From contig JAJDDE010000146.1 of the NCBI GenBank assembly GCA_029260475.1, positions 1-64,000 of the forward strand: a stretch of 64,000 nucleotides of DNA, read 5' to 3'. Origin of the DNA: Phycisphaerales bacterium (GTDB lineage: Bacteria; Planctomycetota; Phycisphaerae; Phycisphaerales; UBA1924). The translations under genes and the position numbers were made by a program. Under the pieces are notes generated by a model. That model did no database searches. It had not been told where the DNA came from and worked only from the letters and a program-made list of their open reading frames with translations. Positions within the stretch are counted from its first letter, which is position 1, and the number at the start of each line of letters is the position of its first letter. This document shows, piece by piece, positions 1 to 9,517 of this stretch.

Positions 1-2
1 CC

Positions 3-119
3 GAGGGGCTCAACGACACGAAGAACGCGGGGGGCGATTGCTGCTGCTGCGGCGCCTCGGAGATCGGCAACGCCCGGTACGTGAACGCCAACGTGCTCGC
101 CTACGCGCTCACGCGCTGA
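3..119 (+). CDS. C-terminal fragment of a CDS running in from the left edge (…EGLNDTKNAGGDCCCCGASEIGNARYVNANVLAYALTR*)
   Basis: Open frame from the window edge to TGA at 117-119; no family recognised. Confidence 0.4.
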   Translation, partial: EGLNDTKNAGGDCCCCGASEIGNARYVNANVLAYALTR

Positions 120-136
120 AACCCGATCCGCAGCCG

Positions 137-946
137 TCAGCCCTCGGCGTACCCGAAGTACCCCGCGTATTCACGCATCCGGTCGAAGACCTCTTGGCAC
201 GCCTCTGTGGCCTGCGTGTCGTCGATAGAGCGCCAACGATCGGTGCGCTTGGCGGTCAGCGAGCCGGCGTGGATCGCCGCCTCGTCCCGGCGCTGCGGGT
301 TCGCCTGGTTGAAGCGCCCGGCGCTGCCGGGGGCTTGCAAAGGCGAATCCACGTGCGCGCGCACCTCGTCGAACGCGCTCGGATCGGTACACAGTCGCTC
401 GTAGGTGATGCGGAGGCTGGGGAGCACCTCTGCCATGGTGCGCTGATGCTCGAACTCCGGGAGCAGCAACTCGGCGGCCCGCTCGGGGGTGAGCGTCTCG
501 CCGGAGAGGCGGCCGACACCCTTGCGCCTGCGATCGAGCATGGACAGGTAGATGTCGCGCGGGTCGCGCCCGAGGACGATGACGCGCATGTCCGGGAAGG
601 CCCTGGCGTACCGCCCCCAGCCCTCGTGGGCGATCTCCTTGACGCCCAGCTGCTCGACGCGATCCGAGAGCGGGATGATCAGCTCGTCGCGGAACGCCTT
701 GACGAAGTGCGCGGGGTTGTGGCGCGCGAGGCGCCGGTTGAGCCAGCGCGACCAGCGGAGCTTGAAATCGCCCGGCCGTCCGCCCAGGGGGCGCAGCGTC
801 TCGATGTCGTCGGGGTGCAGCTCGTAGCGCCCGCGCGCGATGCCCGGCTCGCGGAAGATGAAGCTCTTCGGCGGGTCGGTCAGCAGCTCGCTCAGGATCG
901 TGGACCCCGAGCGACGCAGGGCCGCGATGTAGACGAACGGGCGCAC
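137..946 (-). CDS. sulfotransferase family protein
   Basis: N-terminal VYIAALRRSGSTILSELL (PAPS-binding loop-like) and later VLGRDPRDIYLSMLDRR. Confidence 0.8.
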   Translation of the reverse strand: MRPFVYIAALRRSGSTILSELLTDPPKSFIFREPGIARGRYELHPDDIETLRPLGGRPGDFKLRWSRWLNRRLARHNPAHFVKAFRDELIIPLSDRVEQLGVKEIAHEGWGRYARAFPDMRVIVLGRDPRDIYLSMLDRRRKGVGRLSGETLTPERAAELLLPEFEHQRTMAEVLPSLRITYERLCTDPSAFDEVRAHVDSPLQAPGSAGRFNQANPQRRDEAAIHAGSLTAKRTDRWRSIDDTQATEACQEVFDRMREYAGYFGYAEG

Positions 947-959
947 CCGCGTGGTCTTC

Positions 960-2096
960 TTACCGCTCGCTCATGGGCGTGTAGGGCGCGTCGTGCGGGC
1001 CCACGTACTGCGCCTTGGGGCGGAAGAGTCGGTTGTCGGAGAGCTGTTCGATGATGTGACCGCTCCAGCCCGCGATGCGCGACAGGGCGAACATGGGCGT
1101 GAAGAGGTCGAGCTCAAGGCCGATGCAGTGGTACGTGGTCGCGGAGTAGAAATCGACGTTGGGGTAGATGCCCTTGGAGGCGACCTCGCGCTCCATGATC
1201 TCCTCGATCTTGTGGCTCTTGGCGTAGAGGTCGGCCTTGCCCGTGTCCTCGGCGAGCTGCTTGGCGAGCTTCTGGAGGTCGGTGGCGCGGGGGTCCTTGG
1301 CCTTGTACACGCGGTGCCCGAAGCCCATGATGCGGTCCTTCTTGGCGAGCTTCTGCGTGACGTAGTTCTCGACGTCCGCGACCGAATCGATCTCGTTGAG
1401 CATCTTCATGACGCCCTCGTTCGCGCCGCCGTGCAGAGGGCCACGGAGGGAGCCGACGGCGCCGGTGATCGCGGAGTAGACGTCTGAGAGGGTCGAGATG
1501 ATCACGCGGGCGGCGAACGTGGAGTTGTTCAGCCCGTGGTCGGCGTGTGTGATCATGCAGAGGTCAAAGGCCTTGGCCATCGCGGGCGTGGGCTTCTCAC
1601 CGTTGAGCATGTAGAGGAAGTTCTCGCTGAACGTGAGCGACTTGTCGGGGTGGACGAGCTCGAGGCCGCGCCGGTAGCGATCGAAGTAGGCGACGATCGT
1701 CGGGGCGTAGCCGAGGATGTTCAGGGCCTTGGCGCGGGCGGACTCCACGTCGTTGTCGTTGGGCGACGGGTCGTGCATCGCGAGGGCCGAGACCATGGTG
1801 CGGATGACGTGCATCGGCTCGGCGGTCTTGGGCAGCGAGCAGATGCGCTGCTCCATGCCAGAGGGCAACTCGTACCGCTTCTGCAGCTCCTCCTCGAAGT
1901 GCGCGAGCTCGCTCTTGCTCGGCAGGCGCTTGTTCCACAGGAGGAAGACGGTCTCCTCGAAGGTGGAGTGCTTGGCGAGGTCGCCGATGGAGATGCCGAC
2001 GTACTCCAAGACGCCCTGCTCGCCGTCGATGTAGCTCATTTCGGTCTCGCTGGCGACGATGCCTTCGAGGCCCTTTGCGAACGTGGCGGTGGTCAT
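960..2096 (-). CDS. gltA: citrate synthase
   Basis: GSLRGPLHGGANEGVMKML, MGFGHRVYKAKDPRA and DFYSATTYHCIGL motifs; start taken at MTTATFAKGLEG. Confidence 0.95.
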   Translation of the reverse strand: MTTATFAKGLEGIVASETEMSYIDGEQGVLEYVGISIGDLAKHSTFEETVFLLWNKRLPSKSELAHFEEELQKRYELPSGMEQRICSLPKTAEPMHVIRTMVSALAMHDPSPNDNDVESARAKALNILGYAPTIVAYFDRYRRGLELVHPDKSLTFSENFLYMLNGEKPTPAMAKAFDLCMITHADHGLNNSTFAARVIISTLSDVYSAITGAVGSLRGPLHGGANEGVMKMLNEIDSVADVENYVTQKLAKKDRIMGFGHRVYKAKDPRATDLQKLAKQLAEDTGKADLYAKSHKIEEIMEREVASKGIYPNVDFYSATTYHCIGLELDLFTPMFALSRIAGWSGHIIEQLSDNRLFRPKAQYVGPHDAPYTPMSER

Positions 2097-2230
2097 GGGG
2101 GCCGGCTCCTGCGGGTGCGATGCGGTGGTGAGTCGAGATCGGGCGGGTTGTGCCCGGGGTGAGTCGCCACTATATGCGTGGTCGGGGGGCATCACCAAAC
2201 CTCTCTCCCACCTCCCCCGAGACGACCCTC

Positions 2231-3499
2231 ATGCCCCTTCAAGACCTGCTCATCGCCGGCGACCTGCTCCACAACCCCGATCTGCCCCCCGAGCGGGGCT
2301 GGCTGCGTATCGCGGGCGGCACCATCACCGAGCGGGGCTTCGGCGAAGCCCCGAGTGTGAATGAACCCACGGCGCTGGGCGGACGCGGGCGTCTGGTCTC
2401 GCCGGCCTTCGTAGACGCCCACATCCACCTGCCGCAGGTGGACAGCGTGGGCTGCGAGGGGATGCAGTTGCTGGAGTGGCTGGATCGCGTGATCTTCCCC
2501 GCGGAGGCGTGGTGGGGGCGTGGTCAGCACCTCGCGATGACGCGCACGTCAGCGAGACGGATGATCGAGCAGGGCACCGCCGGTTTCGCGGGGTACCTGA
2601 CCTCACACGCGGAGACCTCCGGTGCCGCGCTGCGCTGGCTGGCCTCGAACACCCCGCTGCGATTCGTCGCGGGTCGGGTCGCGATGGACCGCAACGCCTC
2701 GGACGAGCTGATCGCCGAGGACATCGGGCGCATGACGATGAGCCCCACGCCCTCGCCGCTGCTCGCGGCCCTCGAAGACGAGCTGCGCCATCGTGTGAGC
2801 GCCAACCCGCGGTTTGCGGTCTCCTGCACGGAAGAGCTGCTCGCGGAGATCGGCTGGAAGATGCGCGACGACCCGCGCCTCTTCATGCAGACCCACCTCG
2901 CCGAGTCACCCGACGAGCTGCGCACGATCGCGGCGCTCTTCCCGGACGAGCCGGACTACACGAGCGTCTACGAGAAGGCGGGGCTGCTGGGCGAGCGCTC
3001 GATCTTCGCCCACTGCTGCCACCTCTCGGAGCGTGAGTGGGGGGCGATCGCCGACTCGAAGAGCGTGATCGCCCACTGCCCGACCGCGAACATCTTCCTC
3101 GAGGCGGGGCTGTTCGATCTGGAGACGGCAACCGAGCGGGGCTGCCGCGTGGCGCTGGGCAGCGACGTGGCGGCGGGGGCCGATGTCGCGATGCCGCGCG
3201 TGGCGCGGGCGATGATCGAGACGGTGAAGGTCCGCCGGATGACGGGCGTCGCGCCACACGCCCGGGTGCCGACGCCCCAACAGGCCTGGGCGATGATGAC
3301 GCGGGGCGGGGCACTGGCGCTCGATTGGCAGGACATGGGCACGCTGGATGTCGGCGGAGCGGCGACCATGCTCGTGATCGACGTCCCCGACGCGTGGCGC
3401 GACGAGCACGTGCTGGGGCGTCTGCTCTACAACTGGGACCACCGGTTGATCGAACACCGCGTTTTCGACGGCGTGCGCACCGACCCGGGTACGATCTGA
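2231..3499 (+). CDS. amidohydrolase (guanine deaminase / TRZ-ATZ-like)
   Basis: VSPAFVDAHIHLPQ, MQTHLAES, HCCHLSEREW and ALGSDVAAG metal-site motifs. Confidence 0.85.
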   Translation: MPLQDLLIAGDLLHNPDLPPERGWLRIAGGTITERGFGEAPSVNEPTALGGRGRLVSPAFVDAHIHLPQVDSVGCEGMQLLEWLDRVIFPAEAWWGRGQHLAMTRTSARRMIEQGTAGFAGYLTSHAETSGAALRWLASNTPLRFVAGRVAMDRNASDELIAEDIGRMTMSPTPSPLLAALEDELRHRVSANPRFAVSCTEELLAEIGWKMRDDPRLFMQTHLAESPDELRTIAALFPDEPDYTSVYEKAGLLGERSIFAHCCHLSEREWGAIADSKSVIAHCPTANIFLEAGLFDLETATERGCRVALGSDVAAGADVAMPRVARAMIETVKVRRMTGVAPHARVPTPQQAWAMMTRGGALALDWQDMGTLDVGGAATMLVIDVPDAWRDEHVLGRLLYNWDHRLIEHRVFDGVRTDPGTI

Positions 3500-3503
3500 C
3501 GCG

Positions 3504-4754
3504 ATGCTGATCCCGCTGGGCACCGATGTACGCCTGAGAAGGCCGACGCTCGTCACGTATGTGCTGATGGCGCTGTGCGTATTTGTGTTCGTCGGGCAGA
3601 AGGTCTCCGACAACCGCACGCCCTCGAACGAGCCGCCGCGGTACTACCAGTTCATGCTCTTCTCGTTCGACGACAACCCCGACCGCGTGATGGGTGAGTT
3701 CGAGCAGCAGGTGCCGGGCGAGCGTGGGGTGATCCACCTGAACCCGGGGCGCTGGTACCAGTACGTGACCTACCAGTTCCTGCACGGGAGCTGGATGCAC
3801 CTGCTGGGGAACATGGTCTTCTTGCTGGTCTTCGGCCCTCCGGTGGAAGACCGCTTCCGCCGGTTCGGGTTCCTCGGCTTCTACCTGTTCGGCGGCATCC
3901 TCGCGGGCGTCGCGCACGGCGTGCTCGAAACGCACACCGAGTCGGTCGGGGGCGTGATCTACAGGTCCGTTGCGCCCGTGCTCGGCGCCTCGGGATCGAT
4001 CGCCGCGGTCTCTGGCGCGTACCTCGTGCTCTTCCCATTCGCGCACGTGCGTTTGATCTCGCTCTTCGGGATGTTTGCGCTCCCGGGCTGGATGTTCGTG
4101 TGCTTGAGCATCTTTTTCGACCTCGTCTTTCTGGCGTCGGGTGATCGGGGCGTGGCGCACTTTGCGCACCTCGGTGGGTACGGCGCTGGCGCTGGGGTCG
4201 CGATGCTTCTGCTGTGGCGCAAGGTGCTGCCTCGCGAGACATACGATCTCTTCTCGATGGCCAAGCAGGCCCACCGCCGGCGCACATACCGTGCGCTGGT
4301 CGCGAAGGGTCCGAGCAGCTCGCCCTTCATCAAGGACGCCGCGATCCCGAGAAAACTGGCCTTAAAAGACCACCACCCCGACCCGCACAGCGAGGAGCGG
4401 AGGGCGATCGCGAGCCTCGCCCCCGCCGAGCCGAAGGCCGCGACCGACCGTTACCTCGAACTCTCGGGCACCGACGAGCACTGCACGCTCGCGAGAGACG
4501 CCCAGCTCGTGGTCGCGAACACGCTCTTCGAGCGGGGCGATCATGAGAACGCGGTGGAGGCGTACGAGCGCTTCCTCAAGCGCTACCCGGACGACCGCGA
4601 GACCGACCAGACGCGACTGCTCGTCGCGATGGTGTGCGCGCGCCACCTGAACGACCCGGTCTGCGCCACCAGGCACCTCGACACGCTGGACGAGGCGGGG
4701 CTGCCCGAGGGCCTGAGAGAACTCGCGCAGACGATCCGCGAGGAACTGTCGTGA
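3504..4754 (+). CDS. rhomboid family intramembrane serine protease with C-terminal TPR-like helical region
   Basis: Multiple TM segments, catalytic GASGSIAAVSG and GVAHFAHLGGYGAG; C-terminal helical repeat (ANTLFERGDHENAVEAYERFLKRYP). Confidence 0.85.
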   Translation: MLIPLGTDVRLRRPTLVTYVLMALCVFVFVGQKVSDNRTPSNEPPRYYQFMLFSFDDNPDRVMGEFEQQVPGERGVIHLNPGRWYQYVTYQFLHGSWMHLLGNMVFLLVFGPPVEDRFRRFGFLGFYLFGGILAGVAHGVLETHTESVGGVIYRSVAPVLGASGSIAAVSGAYLVLFPFAHVRLISLFGMFALPGWMFVCLSIFFDLVFLASGDRGVAHFAHLGGYGAGAGVAMLLLWRKVLPRETYDLFSMAKQAHRRRTYRALVAKGPSSSPFIKDAAIPRKLALKDHHPDPHSEERRAIASLAPAEPKAATDRYLELSGTDEHCTLARDAQLVVANTLFERGDHENAVEAYERFLKRYPDDRETDQTRLLVAMVCARHLNDPVCATRHLDTLDEAGLPEGLRELAQTIREELS

Positions 4755-5410
4755 GCGTGTTCGGACGCACCCGCGTGAAGATCTGTGGCGTGCGCGATGT
4801 CGAAACGGCGCTCGTCTGTGCGCACGCGGGTGCGGATGCGATGGGTGTCGTGCTCGCGCCGGGCTCGCCCCGGACCGTTTCGATCGAGCAGTCACGGGCG
4901 ATCTGCGAAGCGCTCCCTCCCTTCGTCGCGAGCGTCGGGCTCTTCGTCGATGCGCCGATGGATGACATCGTGCGCGCGCACGAGGCGTGCGGCTTCGGCG
5001 TGGTGCAGTTGCACGGGGCCGAGTCACCCGGCGAGTGCCGGGCGGTCGCGGAGCGGACTGGTGCCCTCGTTATGCACGCGATCCGGTTCGACAGCGCGAC
5101 GATCGGCGCGAGCCTGGAGGCCTACGCGGGTGTGTGCGACGCGCTGCTGGTGGACGGCTCTTCGGGGGGGCAGGGCGAGGCGTTCGAGTGGCAAGCGATG
5201 CGGGCGCACATGGATGGGCCTGTGCCGATCGTCCTCGCGGGCGGGTTGGACCCGCAGAACGTGGGCGAAGCGATCGGCGTTTTGAGGCCTTACGGGGTGG
5301 ATGTGTCGTCGGGCGTCGAATCCTCGCGCGGCGTGAAGGACCATGCCCTGATCAGGTCATTCATCACCGAAGCACGACGTTCTGATTGGAACCGCCCGGA
5401 GTCGGGGTAA
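4751..5410 (+). CDS. trpF: phosphoribosylanthranilate isomerase
   Basis: VKICGVRDVETAL, VGLFVDAP, VQLHGAES, LAGGLDPQNVGEAI, GVDVSSGVESSRGVKD; GTG start overlaps the preceding stop. Confidence 0.92.
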   Translation: MSVFGRTRVKICGVRDVETALVCAHAGADAMGVVLAPGSPRTVSIEQSRAICEALPPFVASVGLFVDAPMDDIVRAHEACGFGVVQLHGAESPGECRAVAERTGALVMHAIRFDSATIGASLEAYAGVCDALLVDGSSGGQGEAFEWQAMRAHMDGPVPIVLAGGLDPQNVGEAIGVLRPYGVDVSSGVESSRGVKDHALIRSFITEARRSDWNRPESG

Positions 5411-5502
5411 AATTCAATCGCTCACCGGCGTGATTGCCCGAATAAGGGCCTCATAACCGCCGATTGTCCTCGCAGAGACCCCTCACTCGAAAGAGGTGCG
5501 AT

Positions 5503-5715
5503 ATGGACGCGAGCACGAAGTCAGACAACCAAGCGACCATGCGTCAAGAGCGTGTGCAAAGGCCCGAGGTGCGTGTGATGACGCTGCCGCACGGCGCGTT
5601 GCCGATGTCGATGTCGGTGCCGAGCAGCGCGACGACTCACGCGGCACGCGTGGAGATGCACGCGGTCCCCGCGCAGCGTGATGAGCGGGGCCAGGTCTCG
5701 GAGCCCATGTGCTGA
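5503..5715 (+). CDS. hypothetical small protein (about 70 aa, ends …SEPMC)
   Basis: Intact ORF filling the gap between trpF and a convergent gene; no homology recognised. Confidence 0.35.
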   Translation: MDASTKSDNQATMRQERVQRPEVRVMTLPHGALPMSMSVPSSATTHAARVEMHAVPAQRDERGQVSEPMC

Positions 5716-5741
5716 AGAGGCGTTGAGAGCCGCGTCGCGAT

Positions 5742-6155
5742 TCAGGCCTGTGCCGGCGAAAACGACGACCCGGACTTCACGCCCCCCGCGACGAACTGAC
5801 CGACCGAGAAATCCGAGGCCTTCTGTCCGGGCGCGAGCGTGAGCACGATGGGTGTCGCGGCGTGCACGGTGATCGTGTTGTTCGTGGGGTCGGTCTCGAG
5901 GATGTGACCCTGGATGCGGCGCGGCTGCCCGTAGAGGGGCTCGATGTACCCGCCGCCCGTGTTCACGATGTCGAAGCGCTTGGCGGCGTGCATGCGGATG
6001 GTCCCGACGATGCGGTCGCCCGGGTTGGTGCCGACCTCGTTGAGCGTGCTGAGGTGCAGCTGGTATTCGGTCTGGTTCAGCGTGATGACGACGCTGTCGC
6101 TCGTTTTCTGAGCGAGGACGGCGCGCGTGCGGTGCTGTGCGGTCTGGGTGGTCAT
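5742..6155 (-). CDS. hypothetical protein
   Basis: ORF MTTQTAQHRTRAVLAQKTSDSVVITLNQTEYQLHL…, overlaps the stop of the upstream amidotransferase gene by 4 nt. Confidence 0.65.
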   Translation of the reverse strand: MTTQTAQHRTRAVLAQKTSDSVVITLNQTEYQLHLSTLNEVGTNPGDRIVGTIRMHAAKRFDIVNTGGGYIEPLYGQPRRIQGHILETDPTNNTITVHAATPIVLTLAPGQKASDFSVGQFVAGGVKSGSSFSPAQA

Positions 6156-6793
6156 GCTGTGATGGTGCCTTGGCTGGTGGGGGCTCGGAGGCCCAGGAAG
6201 TTCGCGAGCAGGGCGGGGCCCGCGTCGGTGAGGAAGCTCTCGGGGTGGAACTGCACACCCTCCAGAGGAGGGCCCGCATTGAAGGACCTGCGGAGCCCCA
6301 TGACGACCCGGCACTCCGAACCATCGTCCAGCGTATCGGTGGTCCATGCCGAGAGCGCCCACTCCGGGGCATCGGGGACGTGCTCGATAGGGATGACAAG
6401 GGAGTGGTAGCGGGTCGCGGTGAAGGGGTTGGGGAGGCCCGCGAAGAGGCCCTGGCCGTCGTGATGGATGGGGGAGGTCTTGCCGTGCACGATGCGGGCG
6501 TGGCGCTCGACGGGCATGCGGTTGAGGTCGCCGATGCACTGGTGCCCGAGGCAGACGCCCAGCACGGGGACCCTGCCCTGGAAGAGCTCGATGATCTGGC
6601 GGCTGACGCCCGACTCCTTGGGCGTGCAGGGGCCCGGGGAGACGATGACGCGCTGGGGGGCGAGGGCCCGGGCCTCGTCGGGCGTGATCTTGTCGTTGCG
6701 GACCACGCGCACATCGAGCCCGCTGTCCAGCTCGTAGAGGCGCTGGACGAGGTTCCAGGTGAAGCTGTCGTAGTTGTCGATGACGAGGATCAC
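6152..6793 (-). CDS. trpG: anthranilate/aminodeoxychorismate synthase component II (glutamine amidotransferase)
   Basis: ILVIDNYDSFTWNLVQ, VSPGPCTP, GVCLGHQCIGD, GVQFHPES. Confidence 0.93.
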   Translation of the reverse strand: MILVIDNYDSFTWNLVQRLYELDSGLDVRVVRNDKITPDEARALAPQRVIVSPGPCTPKESGVSRQIIELFQGRVPVLGVCLGHQCIGDLNRMPVERHARIVHGKTSPIHHDGQGLFAGLPNPFTATRYHSLVIPIEHVPDAPEWALSAWTTDTLDDGSECRVVMGLRRSFNAGPPLEGVQFHPESFLTDAGPALLANFLGLRAPTSQGTITA

Positions 6794-6917
6794 GGGGACG
6801 AGTGTAGGTGAGGTGGGATGGCCTTCCAGGCCGTCCACGATCGACATCACCATCCGGAGGACGGGCGGCAAGCAGGAGGACGGGCAGGATGCCCATCCCA
6901 CCGCCGCGTCTGTGTGA

Positions 6918-7751
6918 TCAGGCCGCGAGTCGCCAGTCGTTCTCGTCGCCCTTTTCGCCCACACGCTTGGCGGTGCCCGCGACGCCGTCGCGGCAGACCA
7001 CGAAGAGCTCGGGGGTGATGGGGTAGGGGAGTCGCTGGAAGTCTTCGCGGATCTTGTCGCAGATGCGGTCCACGAACTCCGCGGGCACGCCACTGAAGGC
7101 CAGGAGCATGTCGCGGCTGGGCGCGGCGGCGTAGAAGCTCTCGCCCAGCTCGGGCGCGAGGGTGGCGTGGAGCCCGTCGATCAGGAGGCGCGAGGCGTCG
7201 TAGCCGTCCTGGAACGTCAGGAGCATCGCCTGCCCGCCGTCTTCGGCTTCGAGGGAGCGCAGCTCGAAGTGGGGCGTCGCTTCGTCGAGGTTGGTGCGGG
7301 CAATGAGGTCCAGGTCTTCCGGGGTCACGCCCCAGCGCATCAACTGCTCCGTCGTGACGCTGACGGTCATGTTGGGCAGGTCGATGACGAAGACGATGAC
7401 GGTGTTGTTCACCCAAGGGACGTGGGCGACTTGTTCGCGGCAGAGGTGGTCGAAGATCGATTCCGGCTGGATGCGCGGCATGATCTTCGTTTTCGCAAGG
7501 TCCCACGGGAGGGCGGCGGCGGCGAAGGTGTCGTCGTCGAAGAGGTGGTCGAGGTACTGCTCGACGATCTCGAGGCCCCGATCGAAGTCGGTCTTCACGA
7601 GACGCATGAGGTTGTCGAGGTCGAGGCGACGCCCGTCCACCACGAGCTCGGTCGGGCCGGTGAGCTCCGCGTTGAGCTCGGGCTTGAGGCGGTGGAGCAG
7701 GAAGAGGACCTGCTCTGCGAAGGCTTCGGGTTGCTCGGGGAGGGGCGTCAT
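6918..7751 (-). CDS. DUF1444-like hypothetical protein
   Basis: Single long ORF MTPLPEQPEAFAEQVLFLLHRLKPELNAELTGP…; overall resemblance to the DUF1444 family from memory. Confidence 0.6.
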   Translation of the reverse strand: MTPLPEQPEAFAEQVLFLLHRLKPELNAELTGPTELVVDGRRLDLDNLMRLVKTDFDRGLEIVEQYLDHLFDDDTFAAAALPWDLAKTKIMPRIQPESIFDHLCREQVAHVPWVNNTVIVFVIDLPNMTVSVTTEQLMRWGVTPEDLDLIARTNLDEATPHFELRSLEAEDGGQAMLLTFQDGYDASRLLIDGLHATLAPELGESFYAAAPSRDMLLAFSGVPAEFVDRICDKIREDFQRLPYPITPELFVVCRDGVAGTAKRVGEKGDENDWRLAA

Positions 7752-7945
7752 GATCTCGTCATCCTCGTAGTCGGTTCTGTCGTTCGCTGGCGAATGGGCC
7801 AGAGCCCGCATATCGGTCCCCGGACCTAGCGACCGAAGCGCACCTCTCGAGAAACCTCCCAATCGTTGCAGTCGGACACGCGCCGCCCGGTTCACCCGGT
7901 GCCCCGGGCGCGGCGCATCTGCTTGCGGACCAGTACAGTGCGCGC

Positions 7946-8833
7946 ATGACCAGGCGATGCGATATTCACGGACCGGGCGACACACTTTCTTGCGGCGAGG
8001 GGCGCCCGCTCACCGTCATCGGCGGGCCCTGTGTGCTGGAGAGCCCCGAGTTGTCCGTGACGGTCGGCGAGACGTTGCGCAAGGCTTGCGCGGATCTGGG
8101 GCTGTCGTATGTGTTCAAAGCGTCGTATGACAAGGCGAATCGCTCGAGTGCCGCGAGCCATCGTGGGCCGGGAATGGAGGCGGGGCTCGATCAGTTGTCG
8201 TCGCTCCGAGAGCGGCTGGGCGTGCCGGTGCTGACGGATGTGCATGAGCCGGGTCAGTGCGCGCGCGTCGCGCAATCGGTGGACATCCTGCAGATTCCCG
8301 CGTTCATGTGCCGTCAGACGGACCTGCTCGTCGCGGCGGGCGAGGCGTGCGCGGACGCCTCGTTGCGCGCGTCGTGCGTGAACATCAAGAAGGGCCAGTT
8401 CCTCTCGCCGGGCGAGATGGACGGGCCGGTGGACAAGGTCCGCGGCGCGGGTTGCCGCGGCGTCATCGTGACCGAACGCGGCACGTTCTTCGGCTACAAC
8501 CGCTTGGTGAACGATTTCATAGGCATCGGCGAGATGCTCGACGGCGTGGGGTCGGACGAGACGACCCCGCCTGTGTGTTTCGACGCGACGCACTCGGTGC
8601 AGAAGCCCGGTGCGAAGGACGCGTCCGGGCGGCTCTTCTCCAGCGGGGCGCGCGATCGCGTGCCGATGCTGGCGTTGGCCTCGGTCGCTGCGGGGGTGGA
8701 CGTGCTCTTTATCGAGTGCCACCCGGAACCCGAGAAGGCGCCGAGCGACGGGGCGAACATGCTCCATCTTGAGGACGCGCCGGCCCTGCTGAGGCGGATC
8801 GCCCGGGTCCGCGAGGCGGCGCTGGGCGGGTGA
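7946..8833 (+). CDS. kdsA: 3-deoxy-8-phosphooctulonate synthase
   Basis: TVIGGPCVLES, YVFKASYDKANRSS, LTDVHEP, LQIPAFMCRQTDLL, NIKKGQFLSP, CFDATHSVQKPG. Confidence 0.96.
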   Translation: MTRRCDIHGPGDTLSCGEGRPLTVIGGPCVLESPELSVTVGETLRKACADLGLSYVFKASYDKANRSSAASHRGPGMEAGLDQLSSLRERLGVPVLTDVHEPGQCARVAQSVDILQIPAFMCRQTDLLVAAGEACADASLRASCVNIKKGQFLSPGEMDGPVDKVRGAGCRGVIVTERGTFFGYNRLVNDFIGIGEMLDGVGSDETTPPVCFDATHSVQKPGAKDASGRLFSSGARDRVPMLALASVAAGVDVLFIECHPEPEKAPSDGANMLHLEDAPALLRRIARVREAALGG

Positions 8834-8908
8834 GGGGATCGGCACGATCCTGCCCGATCGCGACGCGGGGCTAGGAGTGGGCGGCCTCGGGGGCTAGGAT
8901 CGAGCGTC

Positions 8909-9517
8909 ATGCCCGACCACGATCCAGCGTTCGAACACGAACAAGGTGATGGTAAAGGCTGCTCCCGATGCGGACAGCCCGCGGTGGTCACCGAGGTCAC
9001 GGTGCAGCACGGCAAGAAGGTGGAGCGACGCCTGTGCGCCGAGTGCGCACGCGAGGTGGGCATCTCCGTCCAGTCCAACCAGCCGCTCGAGCAGATCATG
9101 ACGAGCATCCTGATGAGCCAGCAGGAGAAGCAGGCCGAGCGACGCGAGGAACGCAAGCAGAAGCCCGAGCCCGCGGCCCGGTGCGGCTCGTGCGGGCTCA
9201 GCTTCACCGAGTTCCGCAACAAGGGCCTCCTGGGCTGTGCCGACTGCTACCGCCACTTCGAGCCCGCTCTCGCGCCACTGCTCCAGCGGTCGCACGAGGG
9301 GGGCAGCGAGCACGCGGGGAAGGTGCCCTCCCGCGCGGGCGAGGCGCTGGACCGTCAGCAGCGGCTCGTGAGCCTGCGGAAGGAGCTCGCCGACGCGGTG
9401 GAGACCGAACAGTACGAAGAAGCCGCCAAGCTGCGCGACGAGATCCGAACGATCGAGCGGGGCCCCGCAGCGTGCGAGGGTGACGTCTCCCAAGAGTCAG
9501 ACACCGACAAGGCATGA
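8909..9517 (+). CDS. mcsA: McsA-like zinc-finger/UVR-motif protein
   Basis: CSRCGQPAV…CAECAREVG, CGSCGLSFTEFRNKGLLGCADCY, C-terminal UVR motif LADAVETEQYEEAAKLRDEIR; 4-nt overlap with mcsB. Confidence 0.88.
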   Translation: MPDHDPAFEHEQGDGKGCSRCGQPAVVTEVTVQHGKKVERRLCAECAREVGISVQSNQPLEQIMTSILMSQQEKQAERREERKQKPEPAARCGSCGLSFTEFRNKGLLGCADCYRHFEPALAPLLQRSHEGGSEHAGKVPSRAGEALDRQQRLVSLRKELADAVETEQYEEAAKLRDEIRTIERGPAACEGDVSQESDTDKA

